Positions 47,340-58,460 of a stretch of DNA of 64,000 nucleotides are shown here, piece by piece. This DNA is from Lepiota brunneoincarnata (Eukaryota; Basidiomycota; Agaricomycetes; Agaricales; Agaricaceae): positions 248,001 to 312,000 of the forward strand of contig JAEBUN010000040.1 in NCBI GenBank assembly GCA_023014365.1, in the 5' to 3' direction. The notes beneath the pieces were generated by a model. The model saw only the letters and a program-made list of their open reading frames with translations. It had not been told where the DNA came from and made no database searches. The position numbers and the translations under genes were made by a program. Position 1 is the stretch's first letter. The number at the start of each line of letters is the position of its first letter.

Positions 47340-48037
47340 TGTTATGATCCGTGCTCCTTCTGTATCCGAGGATAACTGGAGACGGCCTTCAATCACTCCA
47401 CAAGGTGTCCGAGACGGTTGGCCTTATAGAGCTTAGTGGATCGCGCTCAATGAGATAACGAGGGAAGATGCCAAGTTAAGGCAGAGAGGTAAACGACCGC
47501 TGTTAACAAGATTAAAGCTTAGGGCTTTAATCTCTACTTGTACAGGCCTTATATACCTATGAGGTGCTATATACTCGTTATAGGTTACTTGGCTGTTCTA
47601 CTGGTCGTCCGCAGTCCTGACCATGATGCACATCCTGGCTGATGGCATCCTAGTGTTATTTATATTACAATGAGTCAGTACTCTTGCTACTGCTGTGCGA
47701 TGTTCCATCGCTTTCCTCTGACTCATAATCTCCTTCTCCCGATTGTATCTCCATGGAGTCTTCTCCGTTCTCGCTCTCCATTCTCTCAGTGCTTCCATCC
47801 GTATCGGAGGTTGGATCGGTTGATCCATGGTTATCTTCTTCGTCCTCGGGGTATTCCAATATATCCTCCAAGGTTATCTCCATTCCTGCTTCTCTCGCCA
47901 GGTCCTGCATGGCGGTGTAGTATTCCCCTTCCTCGTCTTCGTATTCTTGTGCCCGTAGTTGGTCTGTAGTCTCCTGTACCCATCTTGTAAAGTCGAACAG
48001 TAATTCTTGTTCCTCCCGGTCTGGACTGTTCATAACA
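47340..48037 (-). repeat. 5' LTR of the complete family-A element
   Basis: 698 bp; I see no difference from the LTR at 39795-40492. It carries the TATA box and start region for the genomic RNA. Its U3 region also encodes the acidic frame, which here has no upstream part. Confidence 0.95.
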
Positions 48038-48042
48038 GGACC

Positions 48043-48615
48043 TGGCGAGAGAAGCAGGAATGGAGATAACTCTGGAGGATATTCTGGAATACCCTGAGGA
48101 CAAAGAAGATAGCCATGGATCAACTGATCCAACCTCCAATATAGATGGGAGCACCGAAAGAGTGGAGACCAAGAATGGAGGAGAATCCATGGAGATAGAA
48201 TCGGGAGAAGAGAATCATGATTCAGAGGAAAGCAATGGAACATTGCACAGCAGTGGAATGGAGAACAAGGACACTGACTCATTGTAAGATATAAATAACA
48301 GTAGGATGCCATCAGCTAGGATGCGCATCATGGTCAAGACTGCGCAGGACAAGTAGAACAGCCCAATAACCTATAACAAGTATATAGTATCTCATAGGTA
48401 TATAAGGCCTGTACAAGTAGAGATTAAAGCCTTAAGCTTTAATCTTGTTAACAACGGTTGTTAACCCTCTCTGCCTTAACTTGGCGTGTTCCCTCATTAT
48501 CTCATTGAGTGTGATCCACTAAGCTTTGCAAGGCCAACCATCTCAGACACCTTGTAGAGTGATTGAAGGCCATCTCCAGTTATCCTTGGATACAGAAGGA
48601 GCACGGATCATAACA
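48043..48615 (+). mobile_element. Right part of the old family-A solo LTR
   Basis: Continues from 39794 after the GGACC duplication and ends GGATCATAACA, followed by GTCTC. The LTR frame resumes as LAREAGMEITLEDILEYPED. The AAGCTTTAATCT motif is kept. Confidence 0.9.
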
Positions 48616-49200
48616 GTCTCCCAGCTGTGGTGACAATTCCTCATTGATATCACTGTCAAGACACCAAATCCTTCTGGCACTACCTGACCCTCTTACTTCA
48701 AGATCTCAAAAAACGATAGAATGTCAGCATCTGAGAGCATCTACAAGACCATCAAGCTGTCAGATATATGGTGCAAATGTCAATACAAGATTAGAACCCA
48801 AGAAGACTGGAAATGCTCATTCAACCACCTATTTCCACCCTCTGGTCACCTCACAGCAGGAAATGTACAGGGCTACACACAGTGTCAATACTACCTCAAG
48901 TGGAAGGAGATCTGCACAACAGGTGAACATGCCACTGTGACCACTATCCATGGTGAGTTGCAGAAGAAGGTCTTATCTCTGACCTGGATTCCACATGCAT
49001 GCCAAGACAAGTTATGGCCGACATCATCTCTTGGTGCATTTACAAGACTCCCACCTGGAACCATGGGAGCAGCACCACAAATTCTTATCAAGTGTGCTCT
49101 GCTTTGGGAGGAACCAGCCAGATTATCATTATGTACATGTTTGCTCAACTCTTGCATTTTGTTCACTGATACCTTGATCAAGTGATCACTTGTCTTGTCT
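48616..49200 (+). pseudogene. Unidentified transposon protein, second part (element C)
   Basis: With the nested insertions removed, the frame from DIDVVVS at 39652 continues here as QLW, a TGA, then QFLIDITVKTPNPSG, another TGA, then PSYFKISKNDRMSASESIYK and IWCKCQYKIRTQEDWKCSFN, on to CHACQDKLWPTSSLGAFTRL-like sequence. Both stops are TGA where CGA (Arg) would be expected. No catalytic motif is recognised. Confidence 0.5.
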
Positions 49201-49360
49201 TGTACATACCTCACCTGTCCTGTATTTGTCTTGCCCATCCTGCAGTCATGTATGGCAATGACATATTTGCAATGAAATGAATCTATGCCCATGGCATGAG
49301 CTAGCCAATGCAAGCAGTAAAGTCATGAAAGAAGAGTGCTCATATACTGCATGGCCTATT

Positions 49361-49460
49361 CTCATCAAGCCAAAGATGCACTAGTGCACCCTGCAACCAA
49401 CCCTGCCATAGTGAGACTCCCAACCCTAGTCCCAACCCTAGTAGCCTCTAATAACCCTTA
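49361..49460 (+). repeat. Direct repeat, copy 1 of about 100 bp
   Basis: Begins CTCATCAAGCC and ends CTCTAATAACCCTTA; matches 50110-50208 with scattered differences. It lies in CpG-poor sequence with no coding signal. Confidence 0.7.
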
Positions 49461-50109
49461 TGTGCTGAGGTAAGCCCTGCCTGTGAGAATTCCAACTTTC
49501 TCAGAGTAGGTTGCCCCCAGTAAGTTCCCATGGTCACATGCATTCTCCCTTGGTGAAAAAAGTGAGTTATTTTTAGCTTCATTATGTAAGCTGTTCCACA
49601 GATTGCATAGCCCCTATCACAATCCTAGTAGGTAAGCACAGTAAGCTTCCCTATTGGATGGACAGATTAAGTCCCTAGACTAATCATGTGCCTGACAAGT
49701 CTATAAGAGATGAAATGGGTGGGATCATCTAACTAATGACCCTGTTGCACTTAGTAGTCCACCAGCTCAGTCAGTATATTTCCTTCTTCCCTAACTCATG
49801 AAATCAATTTAAACTGTTGAATTCATCCCAAGAAGGTGTATAGCAACTGATGGCATATATTCGAGGGGAAACAACAGTGGGGGTAAGAAGGGTAAACAGA
49901 CAGTGTAACTACTTGAGAACAACAGGTATATAAGTGTAACTACAGTGAGGCTACCATGAGGCAGTCAGCTACTCCATTGGTTGGCATTCCATCAGTTTGC
50001 CAGAATCACCAATTCTAACATACACCCATGATCCAAGCCTGCTAATACAAGTACTCAAGCTATGAGAGATAAGACAAGTGTTCATGCACTTGTCTTGATG
50101 TGGCTGATC

Positions 50110-50208
50110 CTCATCAAGCCAGAGGTGTGCCAGTACACCCTGCCACCAACCCTGCCATAGTCAGGCTCTTGACCCTAGTCCAACCCTAGTAGCCTCTAAT
50201 AACCCTTA
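50110..50208 (+). repeat. Direct repeat, copy 2 of about 100 bp
   Basis: Partner of 49361-49460, about 650 bases downstream. Could mark ends of an unrecognised element or an internal duplication. The stretch 49200-50690 otherwise shows nothing recognisable. Confidence 0.7.
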
Positions 50209-50689
50209 GGATTTGGCTAGTCTAAGGTCCCATCCTGTCAAAATGGACATGAGGCATGAAACTTGGTGTCCACTCATTGACATCACCAAGGGATGGGTGT
50301 ACATAAAAAGTATTTACTTATATATCACAATTCATCACTAACTAGTAAGACATCTGTCACTTCATTTAACAATAGGTACAGAGACAATAAACTAATCTAT
50401 CTTGGTCATTGCAACAGATTCTGGATCCTTTTATGGTGTCAGACTCAGTTCTAAAGCATGCGATGGTTACCAGGTGTACAAACAAAACTGATTCTTGTAA
50501 CTATTCTTTTGTATCCCAAATTCATAGGACCAGTTCTGATAGGTCTCAGGTGAGAGAACAAGAACAAGCACTTCGCAGCTGTGTGGCATGGTCTGACCCC
50601 AGTTGAGCAGCAGAAATGCATCAATGTTGAAGTTCTCAAGTATCCTCTGACTTTTGTCTTTCTTTGTCATGTTGTAGGCCTTCAGTTGC

Positions 50690-51642
50690 CACACCGTCGG
50701 TTTTGTCACTGACCATGTCTTTATGCTCGTGCCAGCGTTATGTGGCATCCATGACCACTTTGCTGACTGGAGCTTTGGGAAAGCAAGCTCAGAGTGCCCC
50801 CAAACAATCTCGAGCTCGTTCCACGCAAGCAACACATTGCAGCAGGAAGAAGAAAGCTCAGGACACTAACTGAACCTACATAGTGAGTGATTTATATGAT
50901 TTCGAGCCCTATTCTCATTATGCTCGACATACAGCATTACTATATCATTATTCCCCGGTCGGTATTCCCAAATATAGTAGATATGTAGGTCGAAGAATGG
51001 AGAAGGCATTGAGGAGTGATAACGAGCGTGCCAGAACTAAGTCGTTGGAACTTGGAAGTCCCTGCAAGTTGAATTCGCCATCCGAAATTCCTGCCTCCAG
51101 GCCCGATACCGACTGTCAAGGACCGCCACGGACTGTCCCGTGTCAGTCCCTCTTTGTTCGTCAGGGTCCTGGGATTTTTCACTGGGTGTGACATGTGAGT
51201 GTCAGTTAAGTAGAATGCAGACTGTGAATGGGAGGGGATTCAAACCGGGTGCTGCCACTCCGCTCGGAATAGCCGAACCACAGCAGCGTATGGTCATAGC
51301 AACGGCTCTCAGGATGGAGGACTGTGAAGGAAAAGGTGAGTGGAAAAACAGGCATTTGGGGTGACCTGGTCAGATTCCCGCGAAGCGATCAGGAATTCAA
51401 TCACCAAGTACTATTGTGAGCTACCCGCTCACCACCATCGAGATTGCGCGTTCAATATCAATCCCGCCGCGGTCTCCAGTTAAATTCTGTTCTCTGTATG
51501 AAGCCTGTAGAAGCCGTCTCCGAAAAAAATGATCGCGACAACTGATGAGTTCAATCACTGAAATTGTACATCACAGGGTACTATAGTACACAAGAGAATA
51601 ATCGGTGTCCCGAATATGTATTTCAACATATAACTGGGAAGA
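50690..51642. other. No recognised gene
   Basis: CpG returns to normal near 50690, marking the right edge of the transposon block. A minus-strand open frame (50467-50835, TSIKTWSVTKPTVWQLKAYN) straddles the edge and could be an exon of something, but no model could be built. 50884-51640 shows nothing. Confidence 0.35.
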
Positions 51643-52305
51643 TCAGAAAATCTTCACTTCTCCTTGGAGCTTGTTCCCGAAGGCAGTGAACTCGTAAAAC
51701 AAAAAAGCATTTCCACCAACGAGCCTGGCTCCGATCTCCCCTCCAAGGAAAGTTCCATACCCAACCTTGATTGAAACACCCTTCTTCAAAGAACCGGTTA
51801 CAGAACCAACCAACACCGACCCAATGACGGGGACGGTCAAAAAAGCCTCGATTGAAATGTCCGTGGTTTCGAAATTATAAGCAATGGAAATCTTTAACAT
51901 CAGGGTCAGCCCGTCAACTCGAATTAAAGCGAAAAGCACCATTAACTTGCCTCGAGAGGACCAATGCTGAACTTGTACAATTGGATCTTCCCATTACCAT
52001 CCACATTGCGCGGCTCGTGTTGGAGTCGATGGACTTGTTCCGGGCCGTGTTGTCTGTTGACGACATCGACAAGCTCCACGGAGCCATGGAATGACTCGAG
52101 GTGCCCTGAACGCGAGTATCTCGCTCAACGGCCCAATACACAATGATGACAACAAGAAGAACATACTCAAGACATCTGTAATTACGAGTCAGTTCATCAT
52201 CGGCCACGGAAAGAGTGCTGTCATACCTCCAGGGTTTGTAATTGCACGATCAGCGGCGTAGGAGATACTATTAATAGGGAAGACGGGGAATGTGCTGCTA
52301 GACAT
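51643..52305 (-). CDS. Uncharacterised protein, minus-strand member of a head-to-head paralog pair
   Basis: Exons are 52227-52305, 51951-52123 and 51643-51891, 166 residues, with lengths in exact frame. It starts MSSSTFPVFPINSISYAADR and contains HLESFHGSVELVDVVNRQHG, LYKFSIGPLE and FLTVPVIGSVLVGSVTGSLK, ending GNKLQGEVKIF. The second intron (51892-51950) starts GCAAGT, a GC-AG intron. There is no signal peptide and no clear membrane helix, though the VPVIG segment is hydrophobic. Exon 1 has the same length as in the partner gene at 53404-54073, and similarity is visible along the whole protein. A TATA box lies at 52367-52375 on this strand. I do not recognise the family. Confidence 0.7.
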
Positions 52306-52366
52306 GATGAGAGACGTAAAGCTTGCAGGACAAGATGAGGGTGTTAAATGTCGCAAAGTAGGAAAA

Positions 52367-52375
52367 CCTTTTATA
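52367..52375 (-). promoter_or_regulatory. TATA box of the minus-strand paralog
   Basis: TATAAAAGG on the minus strand, about 62-70 bases upstream of the ATG at 52305; its partner gene has a similar box at a similar distance. Confidence 0.5.
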
Positions 52376-53344
52376 TTTCCAAAGTGAGAGGTGCAATGAA
52401 ATTCTCCATAACTCATGTGCTAATGGGAGCTGCTGGGGGACAGGCGTCTCGCTGGTCGCTTCCATCCGATCCATACCGCGAGAATTTGGATCAGCGCTCT
52501 ATTCACGTCCCTTAGAGTCTTGTGTTGACTTTGATTTTGATCCTAAGGCACAACACCAGGGAAGCTTGAACATGGATATTTCTCCGCATCAGTAGGGCTT
52601 GTCTTGGGCCCCGGGCCCCAACAACCCCGGCAGATCCGGAGATGGGATAGAGGCGGGCGTGCCCCTACAATGCCCCTGGATGCCTCCCCATACCGCATCA
52701 TTCTTGATCTCTCCCGGATTGGCGTGCTTTTGATATTCCTCGATTTCAAGGAGATAGATGAAGGGCAATCGGTAGGCTACGAATCAAGAACCAAGGTTGC
52801 ATCTGAGTTATGGGCCGTCTGCTATTGCTGTGTCGCCGAGCTTAAGCTCCACTAGTGCGCTGGACGGGTTCCAGTGAGCAAATTCTGCTCGACACCTCTA
52901 TTACCAGCCAGTGAGGGGGTTAATAGCCACGGCAAAAACCCAAGCATCCGGCGTTACAAAGGCACCGGATCGCCGTAGCACGTGAGAGCGATGGAAGTGG
53001 GACCTAGGCACAATCACTGATCCAAAGGGCCAAAAGCTTTGTTTTCTCCCAGCCCTCCATCTTGCCAGTGAGCCGGCTGTCAACGAAGACCCGGTTGCGT
53101 GACATCTCCGCTCACGATGTGGATCTGTCGGGGTTTTTGAGATCCGGGATAATACGTATCCAGTAACGGTAACGGTAATGTCTATCAAACTTTACAAATT
53201 GAATCAAAGCAGAACCAATACAAGAAGGCTCAGATGGGTAATGGTACGTTATTCCACTTCGAGCTTATAGTAATCTAGATAACGTGACAGTGAGCGAGAT
53301 GCCTGTCTCCTACTTGATTGCTGCACCTCTCACTTGTTTGCGAG
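52376..53344. other. Shared intergenic region of the divergent pair
   Basis: About 1 kb between the two TATA boxes without a recognisable gene. It should contain the upstream regulatory sequences of both genes. Confidence 0.4.
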
Positions 53345-53350
53345 TATAAA
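53345..53350 (+). promoter_or_regulatory. TATA box of the plus-strand paralog
   Basis: TATAAA, 54-59 bases upstream of the ATG at 53404. Confidence 0.5.
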
Positions 53351-53403
53351 ACGGCTTTCTCCCCTATGGCAACCAAGATCCCTCGCCTCTTACATTTCTC
53401 ATC

Positions 53404-54073
53404 ATGTCTAGTGAGACACTTCCCGTCTTTCCATACAATTCTATCACCTATGTTGCAGACCGTTCAATTACGCACCCGGGAGGTATACAGGATATTTAGT
53501 TATGATGGATAGGTACTTACCCGACTCCTGATCACAGATGCCTTGAGTATGATCTTTGTGCCAACATAGGTGTCAGTTTTGTTATTGAGACAAATAACTT
53601 GTTCTCAGGGCACCTCGAAGAGTTCCATGCCCACGTCGAAGCTGTGGCAGCAGTCAATGACGTGCAGAATGGCTCCGAGAAAGCATATTGTCTCAGGAAA
53701 GTGAACACAAATGACCCCATCCATTCGTATAAGTACAGCATTGGTCCCTTAGAGGTGCGTACATAAATTTCCCTTCAACTTCAGGTGACATGCTAATCTC
53801 GGGAACTACTTACAGGTTGCCATTGCCCGTAATACCGAGACCACGGAATACGTAATGCAAGTTTTCCTTACGGTCCCCGTCATTGGAACAATATTAGTTG
53901 GTGCGGGGTCCGGCGATTTGAAGGAACACTTGGATTTTGTCAGGTTTTATTATGGGTCTTTACTGCGCGGATTTGTGGAAGTCACGTCCGATTCCGACCA
54001 ACGTTACTACCTGAGTTATAAATTCGAGGCTTTTGGAAAGCAATACCCTCCGGGACGAATCCCGATTTTCTGA
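53404..54073 (+). CDS. Uncharacterised protein, plus-strand member of the paralog pair
   Basis: Exons are 53404-53482, 53570-53754 and 53816-54073, 173 residues. It starts MSSETLPVFPYNSITYVADR, continues GVSFVIETNNLFSGHLEEFH and YKYSIGPLE, then TEYVMQVFLTVPVIGTILVG, and ends GKQYPPGRIPIF. Intron phases (1, then 0) equal those of the divergent partner. Conserved blocks are PVFPxNSIxYxADRxI, SGHLExFH, FSIGPLE/YSIGPLE and FLTVPVIG. There is no signal peptide. Intact reading frames in both copies, despite clear divergence, argue that both are expressed genes. The alternative acceptor at 53537 would add codons that include a stop, so 53569 was chosen. Function unknown. Confidence 0.7.
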
Positions 54074-54870
54074 TATTCAACTTCTGCGGTCGAGGCGCCG
54101 ATACTTCCGTCGGTGTTTATCGACAGACTCTGTTGTGTCTTTCATAATGTACCTTTTCCTGTGGTCGTACTTTAGTTGTGGAATGGCCAGAGCTAGGTGA
54201 CCGGTGCTGAATCCAGATACGGTCCATTTCACCAGCTGTGATATGTAGCCTAGGGTATGATAACAGCCCTTCTAAAGCGACGAACTGGAAAGCCTACCGA
54301 TAAGAATTCATTAACGGTACGCAAACGTTGAGCGTAAGACAGTCTGTATTTGATCTTTGTATTAGTAATCAGTTGGAGAAATGCCGTTGAAGTCATACAA
54401 TGAAAAGCGGAGCGGGGGTAAATTATGCTTCCCTTCTCCATCGAGCAATAGGAAGCGTTTTCAGTTGTCTCTACTACCCTTCGTTGCGCAAAAACATTGA
54501 GGATGATTGCGCGAACATTCTAAGCATCTTGAACATTTGAACAATCGTTCGCTCCCTGAAAGTGAGGATCCTCATGATATCGCTTTCGACACCATCCCCG
54601 GGCCTTTCTAGCTAGCTTGAACGATGACCTGCATCTAATTCTGCCTCAGTTTCCGTCAGAACGGCCACGACTGCAAACACGATGAACCGATGACTGGTGT
54701 CACCATATGCACATATGCCAATACCTAGCCATCATTATCTTTGCCCTACCATCCGCGGCCTTGAGCGCCTAACATGTGAGAAGATTACGAACTCGAGCGT
54801 CAGATGTTTCCTTTTTTCTATCACTACCTTCACCACAGTCACCAGTACCAACCAGAGGTGCCAAGACAGA

Positions 54871-56964
54871 ATGTTCCAGGATGCTCACAGTTTTGAACTC
54901 CACCAGCCAACATTCATCGACAATTCCTCCCACGTGGAAATCCAGGTGGATGCGAGTTCTCATGAAAGAGCTGGTGAGGCACACACCCGCACCAATCTTG
55001 TTCTCGCCGACACTGCATACTGAGGATGGCTTTCTCAAGGACTTCGAGAGCTCCTGGGCAGCTCCATGCATGACGCATTCTACGACTCGTCCGCCTGCTG
55101 GCCACCGCCAAAGTGTCACTATGGCACTCGCCAAGAATTCATAACAACGGTCACCAACTGGGGACTGGGAGCCTCCGATCACACCCAGTCCATGCTTTGG
55201 ATGCATGGCCCGTTTGGTGTAGGCAAATCAGCCATTGCGCAGAGCTGCGCTGAGGCACTGGTGACCCAGGGAAACTTGGTGCTTCCCTCTTCTTCTCTCG
55301 CCCAAACAGTCGAAACAAACCATATCGTGTCTTTACTTCGATTGCTTACCAGATTGCCGTCAAATTCCCTTCAATTGGCCACATCCTCAATCGTGAAATT
55401 CAAGCAAACCCCACACTGCTCACAGCCTCACTCCCGGTCCAGTTTGAGGAGCTCCTCGCTAGGCCCTTGTGACAGATCGCATTCAAGCGGGCGGATATTG
55501 AAGGATGGGTCATTGTTATAGATGGATTGGACGAGTGTGAAGGGCCCGAGACACAACGGGAGATTATTAGCATCATTGCGGGGTCGGTTCGGGATCGATC
55601 AACGCCATTCCGATGGTTCATCACCAGTTGCCCGGAGCCTCATATTGTTCGGGACCATGAACACCAATGCCATATCCCCGTTGTTATTCCGCGTTGATCT
55701 CCCACTTTCTCCAAAGAACGATCACGACATTCTGATTTACTCCATGGAGGAATTGAAGACGGTTGGCGAGCGACATGATCTTCCGATGTCATGGCCTTCA
55801 GAGGCCGAAGTTGCGGTGCTCGTTGAGCTAACTGCAGGTCTGTGGATCTACGCTGCCACCGTAGTTCGGTTCATTGGTAGGACACATTCCCTTGGACCAA
55901 CCGACCAACTGCGCCTTGTTTTGTCACTCAGAAACAATGCGCGGCGAAAGCCTGCATCGACCAATCCCTTGGCGCAAATGGATTTTTTCTATGGCCTCAT
56001 CATGGAGCAGCTCCCATCGAATATTGCCCCCACGGTACGCAAGATCTTGCTCTTGGATAAGTTATACGGCAATTCAGCAGAGGTTGACCACTTACTCGAG
56101 CTCACCAACATCCTCGGGCTATCCGAACAGCAAATGCGGGCTGCGTGCGGTTTTCTTCAATCCGTGCTCTGCTTTCGGGAATCAAATGATGAGTTGCGGC
56201 CTGGAACGGTCATCAGCTTTTATCACGCGTCATTCATGGAATTCATGGAGGATGCGGAAAGGTCAACGAGATTCTGCATCTACGGTGACTCCCTCGAGCA
56301 TTTGCAGAAGGAAGTCATAGCACGGATAAATAAAGTGCATTCTTGCAGTGCCGGTACGTAATTTATTAATGTCGCATATTCAGCTCTATATTCTCCGCTG
56401 GCAGAGAAAATACTTATTGATGTCACATTTCCTCGATCCCCGGACCCCGCCACACAAGGACGACAATATACTGGTATACCATGCTTTGGTGCGATCATTA
56501 GTGAGGGTTTGTGATAGACCCGAGTGCACACATGTCGGCTTCCAGTTGCGTCTGCCTTGATGAGTGTCCAGTTTCCACTGATTCGTTGTCTGCTTCGAAG
56601 GGTCTCTTCTTTTCAACCATGGAAATTTCAGGAACAATGTACGTCAGTAATACCCGTTCTCCTTCTCATGCTGTTCTTCTTGGGCTCAATCCCAATTGTA
56701 TTTCAGCTACCGCCCGAATACAGGAAGAAGCTACTTCGGCGGACATGGAATCTATTCTACTACCTACACAAACCGGAAGGAATGCTCTTCAATAGGCCAT
56801 TCATTTTGGGCCATGGGAAAAATGGGCTTGTGTGCTGGTCCCATGAACAGAAATTTATCAGCATTGGTCGAGGTATCCGATTCGCTATACTACCTCGAAG
56901 ATCGTATTTGCTGACGTCCCCATCAGCCCAAGGAAAGCAGTCAAGTTTGAGTGCAACGAAGTAG
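54871..56964 (+). pseudogene. NACHT NTPase (STAND/NLR-like), copy A, inactivated
   Basis: Same architecture as copy B at 59821-61820: N-terminal MFQDAHSFELHQPTFIDNSS, intron ending at 55024, SSMHDAFYDSSACWPPPKCH, Walker A GPFGVGKSAIAQ, Walker B VIDGLDECEG. Relative to copy B it has one A fewer at 55272-55274 (frame shift right after the Walker A helix), a TGA at 55470-55472 where copy B has CGA, and one extra C at 55650. From 55660 the frame is open to the C-terminal exons. Three independent lesions make this a pseudogene unless some are sequencing errors. It keeps the Trp codon that is a stop in copy B. Confidence 0.75.
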
Positions 56965-57109
56965 ATTTTGATGTGATTATGGTCGTCACTTCAGGGGCAG
57001 TGTTCGAGAGGAGACGCGCGGTGATCATTAGGCGTGCTGTTAGGAGGGATTAGGCTGTGACGTCGCTACTCAGGAAGGATCGGGACTCCAAGTACCCATC
57101 ATGGCAATG

Positions 57110-57330
57110 AGAACCCGGCATCCTGCAGGTCCCAAGAGAGTGGTAGGTGTACCTTTGTGCGAGAGATATAGCGTGAACGCACTTCTGAGCAGGTGTTCTG
57201 TCAACATTTTCCCATTCGACAATATAATGATAGCATCTTCAGTGTGGGAGCCACACCATTAACAAGGAAACGTAGAAATACAAGCGACAATGGGAAAGGT
57301 TCATTCAGCCTCCCTCCGATTAACCCAAAA
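57110..57330 (-). repeat. Extra copy of the sequence upstream of the permease
   Basis: CCTGCAGGTCCCAAGAGAGTG and the following 150 bases match 18660-18800 and also 57905-58010 and 62060-62200. It is the junction between NACHT copy A and the truncated permease copy, so the segment has been copied more than once. Confidence 0.6.
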
Positions 57331-57339
57331 GTTACAAGC

Positions 57340-57905
57340 AAGTGTTGCGTATCCATTAGTGCGCCATTCACCGCGTAAACACGGGTTATAAGTAGCTTTG
57401 GGTGAAGAAACAGGTATTCCAAGTAGTTTTTCTCGCCGCCCTTTCGAGGGAATGCCTAGGCAGTGATTGAAAACAGAATGCTATAGGTTCGAGATGACAA
57501 ATCCCACCGTTCCCTACACAATATATACCTGCATACCCGCAACAGCAACAACACTACCTAGAACCCATAGCAAGCTTCCAGACTAAGTACTCAGAGCTGG
57601 ATTGAGATTCATCCACTCACAATGACGAGCCAACACCCCCGCTGAGTGCGTGAATTGCTGCAGGCGTGGCGAAGATCCTGCGAAAAGGGTCAAGCCATAG
57701 GGGAGAGATCTTCAAAGGCAGCTCACGTACCCAGGATTAATTATGCAGTTGGAGATGATGAATGTGACGGAGAAGACCCCGATGCGCCCCTTGTGGGTCA
57801 AGGGGGAACCAGCTTGCGAAATCCCATACTGGCGAGTGCTGCTACCCAGGAGAGACCAAGACTCCGAGCTCCCACTACGACGACGAGAGTCTGACAGCCT
57901 GTAGG
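57340..57905 (-). pseudogene. Truncated permease copy (exons 1-4 only)
   Basis: Matches 18098-18662, the first four exons and introns of the permease, including GGCATTCCCTCGAAAGGGCG-like sequence of exon 4. The start codon is CTG instead of ATG, IIGTG has become IINPG, and everything after exon 4 is missing. A non-functional product of segmental duplication. Confidence 0.75.
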
Positions 57906-58439
57906 TCCCAAGAGTGTGGATGTAGGTTTGGGCCAGAGCTGCAGCGGACATGCGATCCATCAACATCTTCTTGTCCGATCACAGCATCCGCACACTGCTG
58001 GCATATGACTATATTCGACGTGAGATATCTTTTAATTATATGCTGGTATATCAGACGAGGGTTTCACTACCGCAAATATAATTACTACCTGGCCTTGATC
58101 AATTGGATATTTATGATATCCTTATCTGATGTTTTAGCGCACAATCAACAGATATTGCACGTACAGAAATAGTCATACGCCAGCAGTGTCAGCACGGGAA
58201 CCATACACACGTGTCATCAATTCAATGGAAATCTCCATCTCTTCATACTCCTTGTCTACTGGTAACACGGACATGGGTTTATTGACAATGCCCTGTAGCG
58301 GGGCCCTCTGACCAGTGCTGGGACCAGTGTGGCCCTTCGAATTCGTGTTTACTGGCAAACTTGGGATTCATTACCTTGGGGGGATCTTTACCTTGATTAC
58401 CGTACCTCTTCTTTTCTCTTCTGCACATGTCCATCGGCA

Positions 58440-58460
58440 AGAGAGAGAGAGAGAGAGATC
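58440..58460 (+). repeat. GA microsatellite
   Basis: A run of about nine GA dinucleotides in the duplicated segment; absent from the homologous position near 18995. Confidence 0.8.

Larger units (their letters stand above)
39795..48037 (-). mobile_element. Complete young Ty3/gypsy chromovirus, family A (8243 bp)
   Basis: Two 698-bp LTRs (39795-40492 and 47340-48037) that look identical by eye, with a perfect 5-bp target duplication GGACC (39790-39794 and 48038-48042). On the minus strand the order is 5' LTR, primer-binding site, gag, pol (protease, RT, RNase H, integrase, chromodomain), a third reading frame, a purine tract (GAAGGGGATAA, 40493-40503), 3' LTR. CpG is abundant. It inserted into an older LTR of its own family in the opposite orientation. 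Identical LTRs imply a recent insertion; the few frame slips inside sit at homopolymers. Confidence 0.95.

Noticed and set aside
49420..49460. AACCCTAGTCCCAACCCTAG as interstitial telomere repeat
   Set aside because: The units are not a regular CCCTAA array and recur only as part of the 100-bp direct repeat.
51225..51290. GGATTCAAACC-like B box in host sequence
   Set aside because: The minus strand has GGTTTGAATCC but no A box at the right distance and no closing stems, so no tRNA or SINE was called.
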